Source: Phragmites australis
Lineage: Eukaryota; Streptophyta; Magnoliopsida; Poales; Poaceae
Assembly: GCF_958298935.1 (NCBI RefSeq)
Contig: NC_084929.1
Span: 310,001 to 374,000 of the forward strand
Direction: 5' to 3'
Length of the DNA: 64,000 bases
The notes under the pieces are model-generated. The model worked only from the letters and a program-made list of their open reading frames with translations. It did no database searches and was not told the DNA's origin. The position numbers were made by a program, and so were the translations under genes. Below, in pieces: positions 60,801-64,000 of this stretch. Every line of letters starts with the position of its first letter. The stretch's first letter is position 1.

Positions 60801-63800
60801 ATGACGAGGGTTGGAGGAGGACGCCGGGATAGGACTCCGGACAGCATCTTGCCGGAATCACGCCTGAGGAATGAGGAGGCGGCGGATAAAATCAAGAAGC
60901 TGCTGGTGCCGGAAGGTCAGGAGGGTGCTGTGGTGGTGAGGCCGGCGACTCTGACGCCGACGACGACCGTTCCTGGACGAATCGTCCTCTTCACCTCCTT
61001 CGTGGCGGCGGGGCTAGTGCCGCCGTTCTCCGCCTTCTTCCTGCAAGTGCTGGAGACGTACGGCATCCAAATGGCGCACTTAAGCCCCAATTCCGTCGTG
61101 GCGTTGGCGGTCTTCGCACATCTCTGCGAAATGTTCGTGGGGGTGATGCCGTCGGCGACGCTGCTTCGCCACTTCTTCGTCCTTCGGCCGGTGGGGAAGA
61201 AGAGGGGGCACTCCACGGCGGACGTCGCGGGGTGCTGCAACCTTCGGCTCCGGGAAGGCCTGGGGGACCATTATATTCCCCAGGTGGTGCGCAGCAAATG
61301 GGAGGAATGGCGACGGGACTGGTTCTTCGTCGACATCGACCCCCACGAGCGGCTCGAACTGCCAGAGAAGGCGGCGGAACCTCGGCGATCGACGTGGGAG
61401 GCGCCGCCGCCAGAAGATGCGAGGCTAAAGCCGGTGCTGGAGCGCATCTTGGAGCTGCGCGAGTCCGGGCTGACCTCTGTCATGGTGGTCGTGGACTTCC
61501 TGCGTCGACGACTGGCGCCCTTGCGGGAGCGGGCCCGACCAAGCTGGTTCTATACCGGGCCGGAGGACATCACTAGGACCCAGATCGGCGCGAGTTGGGA
61601 TCTGGGGCAGGCGGAGCTGCGAGGGATGACCCGAGTGATCACCGGGTCGGAGGACATGAGCCGGGCGGAGCTCCCGTGGCCGGAGATGGCGCTCTGCGCC
61701 CATCCCGACCGGGTGGCTATCATGAGGCGGCTGCCGGAGTTTGACGCCCAAGGGCCCGTGGACCGGCCAAGAAGCCGGAGTCCCGAGGCCTCTGAGCTCC
61801 CCGGGCTGGAAGAACTCCTGGGTGAGGAGGTTGTTGGCAGCTCGGCGCAGGCTGGCGACGGGGCCGCCACAAGCAGTAGCCGCCGCGCCAGAGAAGAGGG
61901 CGCCCCTGAAGCTGCTGAAGAGTTGACGCCGGGAGACCGGGGAAAACGACCCCGGGCCTTGATCCTGCTGCCGGAGTCTCCGCCGTCGCCGACGGCAGCG
62001 GCGGCGTTTCCGGTGCTGGAGCCGCGCCTGGTGCGGATGGGGCCCGCGCCGACGCCTGCGACCTGCGCGGCGGAGACCGAGACTCGTGCGGCGGCACCCG
62101 AGGCCCGCGCGGTGGCCCAGCCGAGCCCTCAGCGGAAGAGGCGGCGGGAGGGGTCCGGACCGACGGCACCGGACCCGGACATTAGGCTCCCAGCGGCCAA
62201 ATGGCGGTATCGGTGAGTCATTTTTCTTGCTTTTCCATGGGTCCTTTCGGCCCGAACTAAGTTTTGACAACTTTTACTTGTCTCCCGTAGGCCGGCCGCA
62301 GGCGTTGCGGCGACGGAGAGGGAGCAGGCGCCAAGGCCAGAGCCGAACCTGCCCGCTGCGCCAGCGGAGGCCAGTGTAGGAACGGCGGAGGCGCCAATCG
62401 ACGTGGAGGCGCCAATCGACGTGGCGGCCATAGGGAGAGAGGCGGTGGCGGCAACTACCGGAAGGGCGCCGGCGGAGCCTACCCCGGGCGCGGAGAGCCC
62501 GGGGCGGAGAACGGTGGAGGCGGATGCCTCGCCGGGGCCGGTGGGCAAGGCGGCTGATGCGGGAACGCAGCTGCCGTCCGAGGCCTTGGCTCCGGAGGAG
62601 CCTACCCCGGGCAGGCAGAGCCCGGGGCGGATGGCGGCACAGGGCCCTGTGGAGAGCTCGGCCCCCCTGGAGGCATCCGGCGGAGAAGCCTGGTACCCAC
62701 CGGCGCTCGCAGTGCCTGGCCGGCCTGCCGATCCCCTCTTGGCCGCCATTGAAGGCGTCCGAGCCGCAGTCGGGCAGTTGGGCGCGGCGGTGGAGGCCAA
62801 GGAGGGGGAGCTCGAGGCCGAGCACGCCCGCCTGGTACTGGAGAAGGCGCAGCTGGCGGGCGCCCGAGAGGAGGCCCGTGCGGCAGCCGCGCGGGAGCAG
62901 AAGCTCCTGGAGGACATCCGTGCGGAAGCCGCGCGGGAACGAGAAGGCCTGAGGACCGCGCGGGCAGAGGCCGCGCGGGAACGAGAAGACGCCGCCCGCC
63001 TGGCTGAGGCGTCGAGGCAGCAGGCGGCCGAGGCCCTTGCCAGGATGGGGCAGGCGCAGGTGAGGGAGGCGGCAGTCACGGCCCGGGAACGGCTTGCAGA
63101 GGAGCGGCAGGCCGAGCTGGCCCGCCGAGAGGGCGCGGTCGAGACGACGCGCGCCGACCTCCAGCGCTGGGAAGACGACCTCCAGAAGATCAGAGGAGAA
63201 GTCAAGCGCTGGGAAGAGGACGTCTCCATCCGGGAAGTGGATAACGAGCTATTAGCGTCTGATCTCGGAGCCCGGGAGGATTCGGTGGTCCAGCAGGAGG
63301 AGGTGCTGGCCCGGCGGGAGAATGAGCTGAGTCGCCGGGAAGGCGAACTGAATCGCCGAGAGGGCGAGCTGAGTCGCCGGGAGGGCGAAGCCGCTGCCGC
63401 GGCGGCCACCGCGGCTACCAGGGCGGAAGAGAATGCGAAACACGAGGCGGAACTGACCGCCCGTGAACAAGCCCTGTCCGAGGTGGTGGCTAAGGCGAAG
63501 CAGGATGCCGTCCCCGCCGCAGCTGGCGGTTCTTCCGGTCCGGCCGAGGACCAGGGACTCGAGGCACAGCTGCGGGCTGCCAGGGAGAAGCTCGAGGCAG
63601 CCTTTGTTTCGCGGGTCAACCTCGTGCAGATGCTGGAGGATATACTCCGGCGGATGCGACGGGCCATGGAGAAAGGTGGTCTTGGGCGGCTTGTCGGCGA
63701 CACGAAGGGCGACGGCCCCGCACGACAAGTGTTGGAGCTGCAGCAGGTCTGCGAGCGCCTCGAGACCCTGCCCTGGGCAGTTCAGGAACTTGCCGCCCGG

Positions 63801-64000
63801 GAGGGACGTGGCTTGGCCCAAGCCGTGGCCGAGCATGTCCTGGCCTGCTACCGAAGCAGGGACCCGGACTTCCCATTGGAGCCGGCGCGGGAGGGAGTGG
63901 TCGAGGCTGAGGAGGAGGTCGCCCGAGCAGCGGTTAGGAGTACCGCCTCTGCGGTGGCGGCCGGCTTCAGGCGAGAGGTGCCGCCACCGCCAGCCCCCGG
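60801..64000 (+). CDS. Retroelement antisense accessory protein: PF04195-type domain plus coiled coil (partial)
   Basis: Two exons, 60801-62212 (donor CG|GTGAGT) and 62291 to beyond the window (acceptor CCCGTAG), stay in frame for at least 1,040 codons. Residues about 55-240 match the plant 'putative gypsy type transposon' domain (PF04195): PGRIVLFTSFVAAGLVPPFS, FFLQVLETYGIQMAHLSPNS, MPSATLLRHFFVLRP, then SKWEEWRRDWFFVDID. A disordered Ala/Pro/Glu-rich region with acidic and basic patches follows (KRPRALILLPESPPSPTA; RKRRREGSG). From about residue 640 a long coiled coil runs on, rich in AREREDAARL, RREGELNRREGELSRREGE-type heptads. No protease, reverse transcriptase, RNase H or integrase motif is present, so it is not gag-pol. 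It is opposite in sense to the LTR. Function is unknown; nuclear or structural roles are speculation. Confidence 0.75.

Noticed and set aside
62129..63703. 524-codon minus-strand frame
   Set aside because: It is the antisense shadow of the GC-rich coiled-coil exon; composition is Ser/Arg/Ala-rich with no family signature, while the plus frame has a recognisable domain and splice sites.

Overview
The window is nuclear DNA of a grass. Genes have several introns with GT..AG borders and are interleaved with LINE, SINE, MITE and LTR-retrotransposon pieces, and TA/GA/GAA microsatellites are common. A beta-kafirin/beta-zein-like prolamin with seed-type promoter motifs points to a panicoid cereal (sorghum, millet or maize relatives). 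From memory, the order ORTHRUS/VIM, MEI2-like, VPS60, plastid cyclophilin resembles the distal short arm of rice chromosome 5 and the matching start of sorghum chromosome 9. I could not check that here.

Layout. 1-1.2 kb: 5' end of an unrecognised minus-strand gene with a GAA/TTC-rich leader. 1.2-6.4 kb: gene-free, repeat-derived. 6.47-12.08 kb (+): nine-exon ORTHRUS/VIM-type E3 ubiquitin ligase (PHD, RING, SRA, RING; 778 aa) with a LINE tail in intron 1. 13.30-19.69 kb (-): 14-exon MEI2-like RNA-binding protein (930 aa), with a long leader to about 21.6 kb. 21.8-29.1 kb: gene-poor, with a diverged 0.9-kb direct repeat, gene scraps and a LINE-like tail. 29.7-30.4 kb: two MITEs. 30.6-33.1 kb (+): ESCRT-III-related VPS60/CHMP5 (228 aa). 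34.1-35.2 kb: candidate transposon carrying an FtsH-like fragment. 37.4-39.0 kb: unrecognised exons and an RRM-protein pseudogene. 39.6-42.1 kb (+): plastid cyclophilin (243 aa). 43.2-43.7 kb (+): beta-type prolamin behind GCN4, RY, O2-like and prolamin boxes. 44.3 and 47.9 kb (+): two DUF3339 micro-membrane proteins around a large fold-back element. 51.7 kb (+): frameshifted RALF-like peptide gene. 52.6-53.2 kb (-): twin-CX9C CHCH protein of MIC19 type. 58.0-58.7 kb (-): TPR gene remnant with an in-frame stop. 58.8-64.0 kb: one LTR and adjoining interior of a Ty3/gypsy-like element.

The most unusual part is the right-hand retroelement. Its LTR reads on the minus strand (TATA box on minus, TGTCGG..CCGACA ends, purine-rich tract abutting the LTR). 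On the plus strand, next to that LTR, it carries a separate gene with its own TATA box, a pyrimidine-rich leader, one intron and an open frame of at least 1,040 codons: a PF04195-type domain followed by a long coiled coil. The LTR itself has seven 73-bp repeats, each with a hairpin centred on CACGTG. Together this looks like an antisense accessory gene of a gypsy element facing a G-box-rich LTR.

The ordinary genes have unrelated housekeeping or seed roles: DNA-methylation maintenance, RNA binding, endosomal sorting, plastid protein folding, cristae organisation and endosperm storage. There are no operons. Exon borders were placed by eye from splice consensus, reading frame and family knowledge; all multi-exon models listed as CDS keep a continuous frame.
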